A stretch of 64,000 bases of DNA, from assembly GCA_024742835.1 (NCBI GenBank), contig JANSXS010000004.1:1-64000 (forward strand). Reading direction: 5' to 3'. Positions 53,797 through 62,755 of this stretch are shown piece after piece. Source of the DNA: Paracoccaceae bacterium. Lineage in GTDB: Bacteria > Pseudomonadota > Alphaproteobacteria > Rhodobacterales > Rhodobacteraceae. Made by a program: the position numbers and the translations under genes. A model generated the notes under the pieces. That model worked only from the letters and a program-made list of their open reading frames with translations. It did no database searches and was not told the DNA's origin. Each line of letters starts with the position of its first letter. The first letter of the stretch is position 1.

Positions 53797-54480
53797 ATGC
53801 AACGTCGAATTCTATGGATTGTCGCGTTTGCACTGACAGCCCTTTCGGGCTGCGCCGAGCCTGTGTCGCGCCACGAAAATGCGCGCATCCTGCTGATGGG
53901 CGATTCGATGATGGCGGTTCACGGGATGACCGGCGCGTCGGTATCGGATGCGATGGAGCGCCGGTTACAACAGCCGGTGATAGACCGATCCGTCATCGGG
54001 GCGCGGTTTTTGTACCGGCTGCCGGTTTCGGGTGCGGCCGGGCTGAACATCCCCAAGCAATACCGCAACGGCGATTGGGATTGGGTCGTGCTGAACGGGG
54101 GCGGCAACGACATCCTGTTCGGCTGCGGGTGTGGACCCTGCGCGCAGCGGGTCGACCGGCTTATTTCAAAGGATGGGCGCAAGGGGGCCATTCCGGGCTT
54201 TGTATCGCGGCTGCGCCGCGACGGCGCGCAGGTGCTGTTCGTGGGCTACATGCGAACACCCGGCGTCACCTCGCCGATCGAGCATTGCGTGGATGAAGGC
54301 CGCGAGATGGATGCGCGGCTGGCGCGGCTGGCTGCGTTGGATCGCGGGGTGCATTTCCTGTCGCTGGACGGACTGGTGCCACATGGCGACCGCAGCTATC
54401 ACGGGATGGATCTGGTACACCCATCGGCCAAGGGCAGCGACGCCATCGCGGCAAGGATCGTCGACCGGATCGCACCCTGA
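53797..54480 (+). CDS. SGNH/GDSL hydrolase lipoprotein
   Basis: 227 residues with lipobox LSGC (Cys19). SGNH hydrolase motifs are GDSMM (nucleophile Ser), GGGNDILFG (oxyanion Gly and Asn) and DLVHPS (Asp/His pair). A cysteine-rich insert, CGCGPC, lies after the GGND block. The ester substrate is unknown. The protein is probably anchored to the periplasmic face of a membrane. Confidence 0.85.
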   Translation: MQRRILWIVAFALTALSGCAEPVSRHENARILLMGDSMMAVHGMTGASVSDAMERRLQQPVIDRSVIGARFLYRLPVSGAAGLNIPKQYRNGDWDWVVLNGGGNDILFGCGCGPCAQRVDRLISKDGRKGAIPGFVSRLRRDGAQVLFVGYMRTPGVTSPIEHCVDEGREMDARLARLAALDRGVHFLSLDGLVPHGDRSYHGMDLVHPSAKGSDAIAARIVDRIAP

Positions 54481-54497
54481 CGCAAGCCGATGAAACT

Positions 54498-54613
54498 GAA
54501 AGCGTTCCGCCTTTCACCTGAGACATCAGCGCAGGGCGGAACGCGTGCTACGACTAAACAGAACACTGCGTTTCTCGAAAATCCGTGATTCAGGGTTTCC
54601 GCCAAACGCTTTA
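54498..54613 (+). repeat. palindromic element copy R5, supplies a stop codon
   Basis: 116 bp of the dispersed family (GAAAGCGTTCCGC at left, GCCAAACGCTTTA at right) in the space between the SGNH gene and the CoxG-type gene. Its final TTA (54611-54613) is the TAA stop codon of the minus-strand CoxG-type gene. Both hairpins are present and its plus-strand frame is open (KRSAFHLRHQRRAERVLRL). Confidence 0.85.
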
Positions 54614-55117
54614 GCTTTTGATCATCCGCTTGAGCCAGCCTTTCTTTTCGGCCTCCTCGGGCGCGTCGTCTTCTTTCGGACCTTCGATCACGGTTTCAAG
54701 ATTGGCAAAGAAACTGTCGGCCATTTTCTTGGCGAAACCGTCGACGATGCGGCTGCCAAGCTGCGCCAGCTTGCCGCCGACCTTGGCCTGCACATCATAG
54801 TTAAGCTGCGTGCCCTCCTCGACCTCGGTCAGGGTCACGGTCGCGCCGCCCTTGGCAAAGCCCGCCGCACCGCCCTTGCCCTCGCCATCAAGGCGCAAGG
54901 TGTTGGGCTCGTCCATCTCGGACAGCGTAACCGCGCCTTTGAACGTGGCTTTCACCGGGCCGACCTTTTGGGTCACTGTGGCCTCGAACCCGTCTTCGGG
55001 GCTGCCTGTGACCTCTTGCGCGCCGGGCACGCATTCCTTCAGCACCTCCGGGTTGATCAGCGCGGCCCAAACTGTTGCCCTGTCAGCCTTGATCGTGCGT
55101 TCTCCGCTCATTTCCAT
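54611..55117 (-). CDS. CoxG-type SRPBCC protein
   Basis: A 168-residue cytoplasmic START-like domain of the CO-dehydrogenase accessory CoxG family (MSGERTIKADRATVWAALINPEV, VPGAQEVTG, VGPVKATFKG). The C-terminal tail is acidic then basic (KGWLKRMIKS), suggesting membrane association. GGGAGGAG precedes the ATG. Its stop lies within repeat R5. In its family it helps anchor or mature molybdenum hydroxylases; none is seen here, although moaDE are 10 kb away. Confidence 0.82.
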   Translation of the reverse strand: MEMSGERTIKADRATVWAALINPEVLKECVPGAQEVTGSPEDGFEATVTQKVGPVKATFKGAVTLSEMDEPNTLRLDGEGKGGAAGFAKGGATVTLTEVEEGTQLNYDVQAKVGGKLAQLGSRIVDGFAKKMADSFFANLETVIEGPKEDDAPEEAEKKGWLKRMIKS

Positions 55118-55221
55118 CGGCGTTCTCCTCCCTGAATGGGCAAAGCGTAACCCAAGCCCGTCAAACCGCCAAGTAGGACTAAAGCCTGTCCATGCCTTTC
55201 GGTCCGTATGGTGCGAGCGGG

Positions 55222-56046
55222 TCAGTCGATGACATCCTCTGTCGGGTCGCCTCGATTCTCGGCCATATGGCGATACCTCCGCAACAGCTCTCGCTTCGCG
55301 GTCGAGAGTGCCTCGTCGCTCAGGGACGAACGGTTCAGCCGCAGCAACGCCTCGGCCGCATCGGGGGGCTGTGTATTATGGGGCGGCTCCGGCCTGAGCC
55401 CGGTCTTGTCGACACCCAGCCGGTCAAGCGCGATATCCAGTGCCCCAAGGGGCAGGTCGGCGCAGGTCTCGATCCGGGTGGCGGTCACCCTGGCCCGGCC
55501 TGCCAGCCTGTCACGCACCGCCTCCACCACCTGATCCAGCCGGGCTGCACGGTCCAGCTTGGGGCCATAGGTGCCGAACCCCTCGGTCAGCCGGGTCGAG
55601 CGCAGGTTCTGGTAATAGGCACTGCGTTTCCATACCTCCGGGTCGCGGGTGGTGAACCACAGGTCGATATCCGCGCCGTCCCCAAAGGTCTGATGCAGCA
55701 CGGTGACGGCGCGCTCCAGCAGGTCGGGCGCGGTGTCATAGCCGGTGATCCCCTTGCGTCCGGGTATCTGGCCCGACAGCGCCTCTGCACTGATCAACAG
55801 CGGGCGGGGGTCATGCGTATCCACCCCGCTCAGACAGTCCGCGAAATTGCTGGTGAACGTATCCAGCCGCCGGGGGTCAGGGCGCACGGAATGGCGACGG
55901 GCAACATGAATCGCCGGGCGGATATCGTCGGTCAGAAGCACGCGCAGACGCGGCGCAAGCAGACGCGCCTGCGCGCTGGTGGCGCGTTGCAGGCTGCTGG
56001 TTCCGGTCTTGTGGAATCCCGGATGGATCAGAATCCTTGGTGTCAT
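55222..56046 (-). CDS. sulfotransferase-like P-loop protein
   Basis: 274 residues from ATG 56046. The N-terminal LIHPGFHKTGTSSLQ is a PAPS-binding P-loop of sulfotransferase type, with WFTTRDPEVWKRSAYYQNLR as the second motif. A longer frame to 56454 would overlap smpB on the other strand and is not supported. The acceptor substrate cannot be predicted; polysaccharide or small-molecule sulfation is possible. Confidence 0.75.
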   Translation of the reverse strand: MTPRILIHPGFHKTGTSSLQRATSAQARLLAPRLRVLLTDDIRPAIHVARRHSVRPDPRRLDTFTSNFADCLSGVDTHDPRPLLISAEALSGQIPGRKGITGYDTAPDLLERAVTVLHQTFGDGADIDLWFTTRDPEVWKRSAYYQNLRSTRLTEGFGTYGPKLDRAARLDQVVEAVRDRLAGRARVTATRIETCADLPLGALDIALDRLGVDKTGLRPEPPHNTQPPDAAEALLRLNRSSLSDEALSTAKRELLRRYRHMAENRGDPTEDVID

Positions 56047-56214
56047 CGCTCGTTTGCCCCGTGGTGCAGGCACCTGTTTTACGCATATTGAACGCGACTT
56101 CCGCCGATTTGGCCAGAGCGGCTTTGGTACAATACACGGTGCGCGGCGGATCCCCTTGGAAAGGCGCTGTTTCAAGGCTATCTTGCGTCCTTCAACGCGC
56201 AGACAGGATGCTAC

Positions 56215-56691
56215 ATGGCCAAGCCGAAGGACAATCCGAATTACAAGGTGATCGCCGAGAACCGGAAGGCGCGGCACGATTATGCCATCGAGGATGATCT
56301 TGAATGCGGCATGATGCTTGAAGGGTCCGAGGTAAAATCGCTGCGTCACAAGAACGCCAATATCGCCGAAAGCTATGCCGCGGTCGAGAATGGTGAGCTG
56401 TGGCTGGTGAATTCCTACATCGCGCCCTACGAGCAGGCCAAGACCTTTGGCCATGATGAACGGCGGCGGCGCAAACTTCTGGTCAACCGCAAGGAAATGG
56501 CGCGGCTATGGAATGACACGCAGCGCAAGGGCATGACGCTGGTGCCGCTGGTGCTGTATTTCAATCACAAGGGCATTGCCAAGCTGAAGATCGGCATCGC
56601 CAAGGGCAAGAAGAACACGGACAAGCGCGCCACAGAAGCCAAACGCGACTGGAACCGCCAGAAACAGCGCCTTTTGAAACAGAACCACTGA
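56215..56691 (+). CDS. smpB: SsrA-binding protein SmpB
   Basis: A 158-residue tmRNA-binding protein that rescues stalled ribosomes. Diagnostic motifs are [28 protein letters not shown] and the basic tail [19 protein letters not shown]. Full length. The tmRNA gene itself is not in the window. Confidence 0.96.
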   Translation: MAKPKDNPNYKVIAENRKARHDYAIEDDLECGMMLEGSEVKSLRHKNANIAESYAAVENGELWLVNSYIAPYEQAKTFGHDERRRRKLLVNRKEMARLWNDTQRKGMTLVPLVLYFNHKGIAKLKIGIAKGKKNTDKRATEAKRDWNRQKQRLLKQNH

Positions 56692-56840
56692 ACTGCGCGC
56701 CGGTTTTCCGCGCTGGGTGAGGCGTTTTTGCAGGTGGTTTCCGTGCTGGCGGGACGCCGCCGACAAGGCTCGCGCGGTGTCTCTTGCTCTTGGTCCGGTC
56801 AGGTTGTAGGCAGTCAACATCCCAGACGAGGCGATCTGTC

Positions 56841-57698
56841 ATGGCACCCGAAGACCCTAAGACGCTTGTTTCCACCGACTGGCTTGCCGCGCACCTGAGC
56901 GATCCGGACCTGCGGATCCTTGATGCGACGATGTACCTGCCGAACGAGGGCCGGGACGGCAAGGCCGAATATGCGCAGCAACATATTCCCGGTGCCCGCT
57001 TTTTCGATATCGACGACGTGTCCGATCACCGCTCGGAACTGCCGCATATGGCGCCGCCGGTGGAAAAGTTCATGTCGCGGTTGCGCGCCATGGGTGTGGG
57101 CGACGGGCATCAGGTGGTTGTCTATGACGCGCGGGGGCTGTTTTCGGCGGCGCGGGTCTGGTGGCTGTTTCGCCTGATGGGACAAGACAATGTTGCGGTG
57201 CTGGATGGTGGCCTGCCGAAATGGGTTGCCGAGGGGCGCGCTGTAGAGGACATGCCGCCGGTCGTGCGTGACCGGCACATGACCGTGCGCCGCCGCGCGC
57301 ACATGGTGCGCGACGTGACGCAGGTATCCGCCGCGTCGAAGCTGGGCGACCACGAGATTCTTGACGCACGTTCGCCCGGTCGCTTCCGTGGTGAAGAGGC
57401 CGAGCCGCGTGCCGGTCTGCGCGCGGGGCACATCCCCGGATCGAAAAACGTGCATTACCGCAGCCTTTTGCGCGACGATGGCACGATGAAAGACCCGGAC
57501 GGCCTGCGCGCCGTGCTGGCGGAGGCGAGTGTTGATCTGGGCAAGCCCGCGATCACAACCTGCGGCTCGGGCGTGACCGCCGCAATAATCAATCTTGCGC
57601 TGGAACGGATCGGCAAGACCGACCACGCGCTATATGACGGGTCCTGGACGGAATGGGGTGCCTTTCCGACCGTGCCCGTCGCCACCGGAGACGACTGA
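56841..57698 (+). CDS. sseA: 3-mercaptopyruvate sulfurtransferase-type rhodanese
   Basis: 285 residues with two rhodanese domains. The active-site loop CGSGVTAA favours mercaptopyruvate sulfurtransferase over thiosulfate sulfurtransferase (CRKGV). The start at 56841 follows GAGGCGATCTGTC; a 19-codon longer frame lacks an RBS. It precedes the aminotransferase gene with no spacer, suggesting cysteine-derived mercaptopyruvate as substrate. Confidence 0.9.
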   Translation: MAPEDPKTLVSTDWLAAHLSDPDLRILDATMYLPNEGRDGKAEYAQQHIPGARFFDIDDVSDHRSELPHMAPPVEKFMSRLRAMGVGDGHQVVVYDARGLFSAARVWWLFRLMGQDNVAVLDGGLPKWVAEGRAVEDMPPVVRDRHMTVRRRAHMVRDVTQVSAASKLGDHEILDARSPGRFRGEEAEPRAGLRAGHIPGSKNVHYRSLLRDDGTMKDPDGLRAVLAEASVDLGKPAITTCGSGVTAAIINLALERIGKTDHALYDGSWTEWGAFPTVPVATGDD

Positions 57699-58883
57699 AT
57701 GTTTGACCACCTCAAAGAGCTTCCCGCCGACAAGATCCTGGCCCTGATGCAGGCATACAAGGACGACCCGCGCGAGACCAAGATCGACCTTGGCGTTGGT
57801 GTCTACAAGAACGCCGAGGGCGTGACGCCGATCATGCGCGCGATCAAGGCCGCCGAAAAGCGTTGGTGGGAAACCGAGGAAACCAAGGCCTATACCGGGC
57901 TGGCGGGCGATCCGGCCTTTGCCGATGCGCTGATCGGGCTGGTGCTGGGCGATAGCGCGCACCGCGATCAGGTCGCCGCCGTGGCCACGCCGGGCGGCAC
58001 CGGCGCGGTGCGGCAGGCGTTTGAGCTGGTCAAGATGGCCAATAGCGGGGCGCGCGTCTTCGTGTCTGATCCGACATGGCCGAACCACCTGAGCATTCTC
58101 AAGCATCTGGAGATGGAAACCGTATCCTACCGGTATTTCGACGAGGCATCGGGCGGCGTGGATTTCGATGGCATGATGGCCGATCTGGGCGCGGTGACGC
58201 CCGGCGATATCGTGCTGCTGCATGGCTGCTGTCACAACCCCACGGGTGCCAACCTGACCGGGCCGGAATGGGACGCGGTGATCAAGCTGATCAACGAGAC
58301 CGGCGCGGTGCCGATGATCGACATTGCCTATCAGGGCTTTGGCGACGGGCTGGAGGCGGACGCGGCGGGCACGCGCGCCGTGGTTGCGGGCTGCCCAGAG
58401 GTGCTGATCGCGGCAAGCTGTTCAAAGAATTTCGGCATCTACCGCGAACGCACCGGGCTTTTGATGGCGGTCAGCCATGACACGGGCAAGCACAAGGTCA
58501 CGCAGGGCAATCTTGCCTATCTCAACCGTCAGAACTTTTCCTTTCCGCCCGATCACGGCGCGCGTCTGGTCAGCCTGGTGCTGACCACGCCCGACCTGCG
58601 CGCCGATTGGGAGGCCGAGCTTGAAGACGTGCGCTTGGGCATGTTGGATCTGCGCAAGCAACTGGCGGCCGAGTTGCAGCGGCTGAGCGGTTCTGACCGT
58701 TTCGGCTTTGTCGGACAGCATCGGGGCATGTTCTCTCGGCTTGGTCTGACGCCCGACCATGTGGAGGCGCTGCGCCGCGATCACGCGATCTACATGGTGG
58801 GTGACAGCCGCATCAATATCGCCGGTCTCAACCAGACCACGGTGCCGATCCTTGCCAAGGCAATCGTGGCGGTGGGCGCCTGA
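57699..58883 (+). CDS. aromatic/aspartate aminotransferase
   Basis: 394 residues, PLP-dependent class I aminotransferase. The Schiff-base lysine is in SCSKNFGIYRER, and the motif LLHGCCHNPTGANL is the substrate and cofactor-binding loop. Closest in type to tyrB/aspC (aromatic amino acid and aspartate). It starts on the base after the sulfurtransferase stop, so it is cotranscribed and may supply keto acids such as mercaptopyruvate. Confidence 0.9.
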   Translation: MFDHLKELPADKILALMQAYKDDPRETKIDLGVGVYKNAEGVTPIMRAIKAAEKRWWETEETKAYTGLAGDPAFADALIGLVLGDSAHRDQVAAVATPGGTGAVRQAFELVKMANSGARVFVSDPTWPNHLSILKHLEMETVSYRYFDEASGGVDFDGMMADLGAVTPGDIVLLHGCCHNPTGANLTGPEWDAVIKLINETGAVPMIDIAYQGFGDGLEADAAGTRAVVAGCPEVLIAASCSKNFGIYRERTGLLMAVSHDTGKHKVTQGNLAYLNRQNFSFPPDHGARLVSLVLTTPDLRADWEAELEDVRLGMLDLRKQLAAELQRLSGSDRFGFVGQHRGMFSRLGLTPDHVEALRRDHAIYMVGDSRINIAGLNQTTVPILAKAIVAVGA

Positions 58884-58900
58884 GCGCCCACCCTACGCCC

Positions 58901-60058
58901 TCAGGCCAGAAGCCCGACCCGGTCGAGTACCCAGTAGCTTGAGATCAGCGCGATAGCGAGCGACGCCGGGATCACCACCGCCCGACGGTACCACGGCTTG
59001 TCCCCGAACCAGAACCCGACCGCCAGATAGCAAAGTGCGATCACGGTCAACTGGCCCAGTTCCACCCCGATGTTGAAGCCGATCAGGCTTTTGACGAACT
59101 CGCCACCCGTGGCGGCATAGTCGCGGAAAACCGAGGCAAAGCCCAGCCCATGCAAAAGGCCGAAGACAAAGACGATGACGGTGCGCCATCGATGCAACTT
59201 CTGGGTGAAGATGTTCTCGATCGCCACATAGGCAATGGACAGAGCGATCAGCGGCTCCACGATATGGGCGGGCAGGCTGACAACGCCGGTCATGCCAAGC
59301 GCCAGCGTGATCGTATGCGCGAGCGTGAACATCGTGATCTGGATAAGCAACGGGCGTAGATGCGTGTTGAGCAGGAAAAGCCCGATCACGAACAGCACAT
59401 GGTCCAGCCCCTTGGGCAGGATGTGGTCGAAGCCGATCTTCACATAAGTCATGAAGGGCGTGCCTTGTGAGGTGTTCGGGACATCCGCATCAAGCGGTAC
59501 CGTCACCGTGTCACCCGCCGCGACGAAGCCGGCAAAGAACGGCTGCTCTGCGCCCTCGCGCGTGGCGCGCAACACACTTGCACCGACCTGTTGGGGAAAG
59601 CGCCAGGTGATCCGGCCCGTGTCGGCGGGCAGCACAAAGGACCAGCGCAGGGTCGAGACACGCGCGATCCCGGTGTCGCCGGTCTGGGGGATCCCGGCAC
59701 TGGGCGGGCCCAGATCGACGATCGCGCCATCCGCCAGCAGGGTGAGGTCATGTAGGCCCCTGTTCTGGAACGCCTTGAACCGCGCCGCAAGCTCTTCGGG
59801 AGGTAACGCGCGCAGCGCGTCATAGCTGGCGGCCTGCGGCGCGCTTGCGCTATCGTCATGCTCTGGCCCGATCCCGGCAAGCATCGCTTCAAGGTTGAGG
59901 TCGATGCGCAGCTTCGCCTCTCCGTTCCCGGCGAGGCTCAGTTCCGCGATGGCCGGGCTAAGCTCATGCGCGGACGCGCGGCCCGGCCAAAGGGCCGCGA
60001 TAAGCAAAAGCACGACGCAAAAGACAAGCGCGGCGCGGCCCAGTAAATGATCGGTCAT
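58901..60058 (-). CDS. HupE/UreJ-family membrane protein with periplasmic N-domain
   Basis: 385 residues: signal peptide ending ASA|HEL so that the mature protein would start with His, a beta-rich periplasmic domain (about 30-190), then six or seven helices containing GFDHILPKGLDHVLFVIGLF, HTITLALGM and LHGLGFAS with paired histidines. The family is tied to nickel, cobalt or copper entry. AGGGG precedes the ATG at 60058. Divergent from the DUF4198 gene, with a 52-base shared control region. Confidence 0.82.
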   Translation of the reverse strand: MTDHLLGRAALVFCVVLLLIAALWPGRASAHELSPAIAELSLAGNGEAKLRIDLNLEAMLAGIGPEHDDSASAPQAASYDALRALPPEELAARFKAFQNRGLHDLTLLADGAIVDLGPPSAGIPQTGDTGIARVSTLRWSFVLPADTGRITWRFPQQVGASVLRATREGAEQPFFAGFVAAGDTVTVPLDADVPNTSQGTPFMTYVKIGFDHILPKGLDHVLFVIGLFLLNTHLRPLLIQITMFTLAHTITLALGMTGVVSLPAHIVEPLIALSIAYVAIENIFTQKLHRWRTVIVFVFGLLHGLGFASVFRDYAATGGEFVKSLIGFNIGVELGQLTVIALCYLAVGFWFGDKPWYRRAVVIPASLAIALISSYWVLDRVGLLA

Positions 60059-60110
60059 GGGTTGATTCCCCTTCCTCGGTACTGTCCTGATGGCAACCAT
60101 GGGATATATC

Positions 60111-60899
60111 ATGCGCACCGTCATCACGGTTTTGTGCCTTGTCACCGTTTCCGGTGCCACCGCACATGAATTCTGGATCGACCCCGAGGCGCATCGCGTC
60201 GCGCCAAAGGACAGCATTCGCGCCGCTTTGCGCGTCGGGCAGGACTTCAAGGGTTCGGAATTGCCTTATCTCGACGGCAGGTTCGAAAGTTTCACGCTTA
60301 CCGGGCCGCAAGGCACGCAGGATGTTTCGGGCACGCCCGGCGACAGGCCGGCGGCGCAGATCCGTACCGATACCGAAGGGCTTCACGTCCTTGCCTATCA
60401 TTCAAACGCCAGCACGCTGACCTTTTCCACCATGGAGAAGTTCGTCAGCTATATCGCGTATGAAGGCAATCACTGGGCGCTTGAGGCACATCGCGCGGCT
60501 GGACTGCCCGAAACCGGGTTCAAGGAAAGATATACTCGCAACGCCAAGGCACTGGTGCAGGTGGGCAAGGTGCGGCCAGGCGATGGTGATCGGGCGCTTG
60601 GTTTGCCTGTCGAGTTGATTGCACAGGCGCATCCCGCGGATCTGGACAAGGGCGACAGCCTGCCGGTGTTGCTGTTGTGGCAGGGCGAACCGCTGACGGG
60701 GCAGCGGATCAATATCTTTACCAAGGGTGCCGAAGGCCCGCCGCCCTACGTTGTCACGGATGCAAAAGGCCAGGCCCGCGTGCCGTTGCCCGCTGCGGGC
60801 CGGTACCTGCTAAATGCCGTGCACATGTTTCCGCTCGATGCCGGGGGGCCGGTGCATTGGGAAAGTTTCTGGGCGTCGCTGACCTTTGCTGTCGATTGA
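60111..60899 (+). CDS. DUF4198 periplasmic protein, metal-uptake accessory type
   Basis: 262 residues from ATG 60111 (GGGA six bases upstream; in-frame ATGs at 60090 and 60099 are alternatives). Signal peptide ends GATA|HEFWID, giving a mature N-terminal histidine, as in NikK-like nickel/cobalt uptake proteins. The remainder is a beta-sandwich-like domain. Probably works with the divergent HupE-like protein on a transition metal. Confidence 0.78.
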   Translation: MRTVITVLCLVTVSGATAHEFWIDPEAHRVAPKDSIRAALRVGQDFKGSELPYLDGRFESFTLTGPQGTQDVSGTPGDRPAAQIRTDTEGLHVLAYHSNASTLTFSTMEKFVSYIAYEGNHWALEAHRAAGLPETGFKERYTRNAKALVQVGKVRPGDGDRALGLPVELIAQAHPADLDKGDSLPVLLLWQGEPLTGQRINIFTKGAEGPPPYVVTDAKGQARVPLPAAGRYLLNAVHMFPLDAGGPVHWESFWASLTFAVD

Positions 60900-60906
60900 G
60901 CACGGC

Positions 60907-61524
60907 TCAGGCGCGATACCGGGCCAGAAACATCTCGACCGTGCCGGTCACGACCCGGTCGATGGCTGTCTCGTCGGTATTGCAGGCCATGCCACAAAGA
61001 CAGCGCACGAACAGATCGCTTTTGCACAGCTCTCCGAACTGGTTGCAGGCCAGGTCCATGTCGTCGATCCGCAATTCGCCACGTTCGACATACGGGGTCA
61101 GAACGGTTGTCAGCCGCTCGCGCATCAGTTCTGGACCGGACTCGTAGAACCGCCGGCCCAGTTCGGGAAAGCGATAGGATTCCGCCACGCAGATGCGAAA
61201 CACCTGCTGTCCGAAATCCGACAGAAAGAACCGCACGATCCGGCTGGCCGCCTCGCGCAGCGCGTTTTCGACCGGTGCATCGGTGCTGATCTCCTGAAGG
61301 GCGGCATCGCCTTGCCGGTTGCATTCCAGCCGGGCGACCTCGGAGAACAGCAGGCGTTTGTCGGGGAAATAACTGTAAAGCGTGGCCTTGGACACGCCCG
61401 CGGCGCGTGCAATGTCATCTACGCTGGCGCCCTCGAAACCATCGCGCATGAACACGTCGCGCGCGCCGGACAGCACCTGATCGAATTTTCGACCCTTCTT
61501 TATCTCGGCCGCCGCGCCGGTCAT
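60907..61524 (-). CDS. TetR-family transcriptional regulator
   Basis: 205 residues from ATG 61524, seven bases after GGGAGGC; ATG 61530 is too near the RBS. The helix-turn-helix is at about 30-50 (DIARAAGVSKATLYSYFPDKRLLF). The ligand-binding half has four cysteines (NQFGELCKSDLFVRCLCGMAC), which could sense metal or redox stress. It may control the adjacent metal genes. Confidence 0.85.
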   Translation of the reverse strand: MTGAAAEIKKGRKFDQVLSGARDVFMRDGFEGASVDDIARAAGVSKATLYSYFPDKRLLFSEVARLECNRQGDAALQEISTDAPVENALREAASRIVRFFLSDFGQQVFRICVAESYRFPELGRRFYESGPELMRERLTTVLTPYVERGELRIDDMDLACNQFGELCKSDLFVRCLCGMACNTDETAIDRVVTGTVEMFLARYRA

Positions 61525-61691
61525 GGTCATGCCTCCCTGCCCCGCACAACCTTAGACGCCCGGTCCCCCTGTCTGCAACCCTGACACGGGGTGATGCAGG
61601 GTTACGAGCGGGGCGCGCCCTGCCATCCGATCGGCGACCGATTTCGCGTCACGTCGGTCAAAGGGCTTGCAACCGGGCGAGACAGGCTTAA

Positions 61692-61708
61692 TTTAGAATT
61701 ATTCTAAG
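61692..61708. promoter_or_regulatory. ICE-like Irr box upstream of mbfA
   Basis: TTTAGAATTATTCTAAG matches the iron control element (TTTAGAA...TTCTAAA type) bound by Irr. The core TTAGAAT-T-ATTCTAA is a perfect palindrome. It ends 14 bases before the chosen mbfA start, covering the region where the RNA polymerase or ribosome must act, so repression under low iron is expected. Confidence 0.72.
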
Positions 61709-61722
61709 TTATGGAGGCCCCC

Positions 61723-62700
61723 ATGATTCCCGGTGTCATGTCCCGGCGGCGATTTTCGGATCTCAGCGAGCAAGAGATCCTGGCCCTGGCGATCTCGTCC
61801 GAAGAAGATGACGGGCGCATCTACCGCAGCTACGCAGACATGCTGCGCGACGATTATCCCGATACCGCCAGGATATTCGAAGGCATGGCCGCCGAAGAGG
61901 ACGGCCACCGTCAACGCCTGATCGCGCTGCATCAGGAACGGTTCGGCGAGGTCATTCCGCTGATCCGGCGCGAACATGTGGCCGGGTTCTATGCGCGGCG
62001 GCCGGTCTGGTTGATGGAAAACCTTGGGATCGAGCGCATCCGGGCCGAGGCCGAGATGATGGAGTATGACGCCGAGGCATTCTACCTCAAGGCGGCGCAG
62101 CGCACCAGTGATGCGGGCACGCGCAAGCTGTTGGGGGATCTGGCCGCCGCCGAGGCGGGCCACCAGGACCGCGCGGGCGACCTTGCCAAGGCGCATCTGG
62201 ACGCCGATGCGCTGGACACCGAAGATCGGACCGCCAAGCGGAAATTCATCCTGACATGGGTGCAGCCGGGGCTTGCCGGGCTGATGGACGGCTCTGTTTC
62301 CACGCTGGCACCGATATTCGCCACCGCCTTTGCCACGCAGGACACATGGACCACGTTTCTGGTGGGGCTGGCCGCGTCGGTGGGCGCGGGTATCTCGATG
62401 GGCTTTACCGAAGCCGCCAGCGATGATGGTGAATTGTCTGGCCGGGGCAGCCCGTTCAAGCGGGGCCTCGCGTCGGGCGTGATGACTACGGTAGGCGGGC
62501 TTGGCCACGCGTTGCCCTATCTGATCTCCGATTTCTGGACGGCGACGGTGATCGCGATCATCGTGGTATTCATCGAATTGTGGGCGATTGCCTGGATCCA
62601 GAACAAGTATATGGAAACGCCGTTCTTTCGTGCCGCCTTTCAGGTGGTGCTGGGCGGCGCGCTGGTTTTCGCGGCGGGGGTGCTGATCGGCAGCGGGTAG
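61723..62700 (+). CDS. mbfA: MbfA-type ferritin-VIT1 fusion, iron/manganese exporter
   Basis: 325 residues: an N-terminal rubrerythrin/ferritin-like helical domain with ExxH motifs (Glu59-x2-His62 in AAEEDGHRQ; AEAGHQDRA further on) and a C-terminal VIT1/CCC1 membrane domain (VQPGLAGLMDGSVSTLAP, three or four helices). This is the MbfA architecture. ATG 61723 is chosen because GGAGG lies five bases upstream; ATG 61711 overlaps the box. Known MbfA proteins export iron in alphaproteobacteria under Irr control. Confidence 0.9.
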   Translation: MIPGVMSRRRFSDLSEQEILALAISSEEDDGRIYRSYADMLRDDYPDTARIFEGMAAEEDGHRQRLIALHQERFGEVIPLIRREHVAGFYARRPVWLMENLGIERIRAEAEMMEYDAEAFYLKAAQRTSDAGTRKLLGDLAAAEAGHQDRAGDLAKAHLDADALDTEDRTAKRKFILTWVQPGLAGLMDGSVSTLAPIFATAFATQDTWTTFLVGLAASVGAGISMGFTEAASDDGELSGRGSPFKRGLASGVMTTVGGLGHALPYLISDFWTATVIAIIVVFIELWAIAWIQNKYMETPFFRAAFQVVLGGALVFAAGVLIGSG

Positions 62701-62755
62701 GGCGCTCGCGCGCTATGCGGATTGACGCGCGGCCCCAAGCTGCTAACACGTTTCA

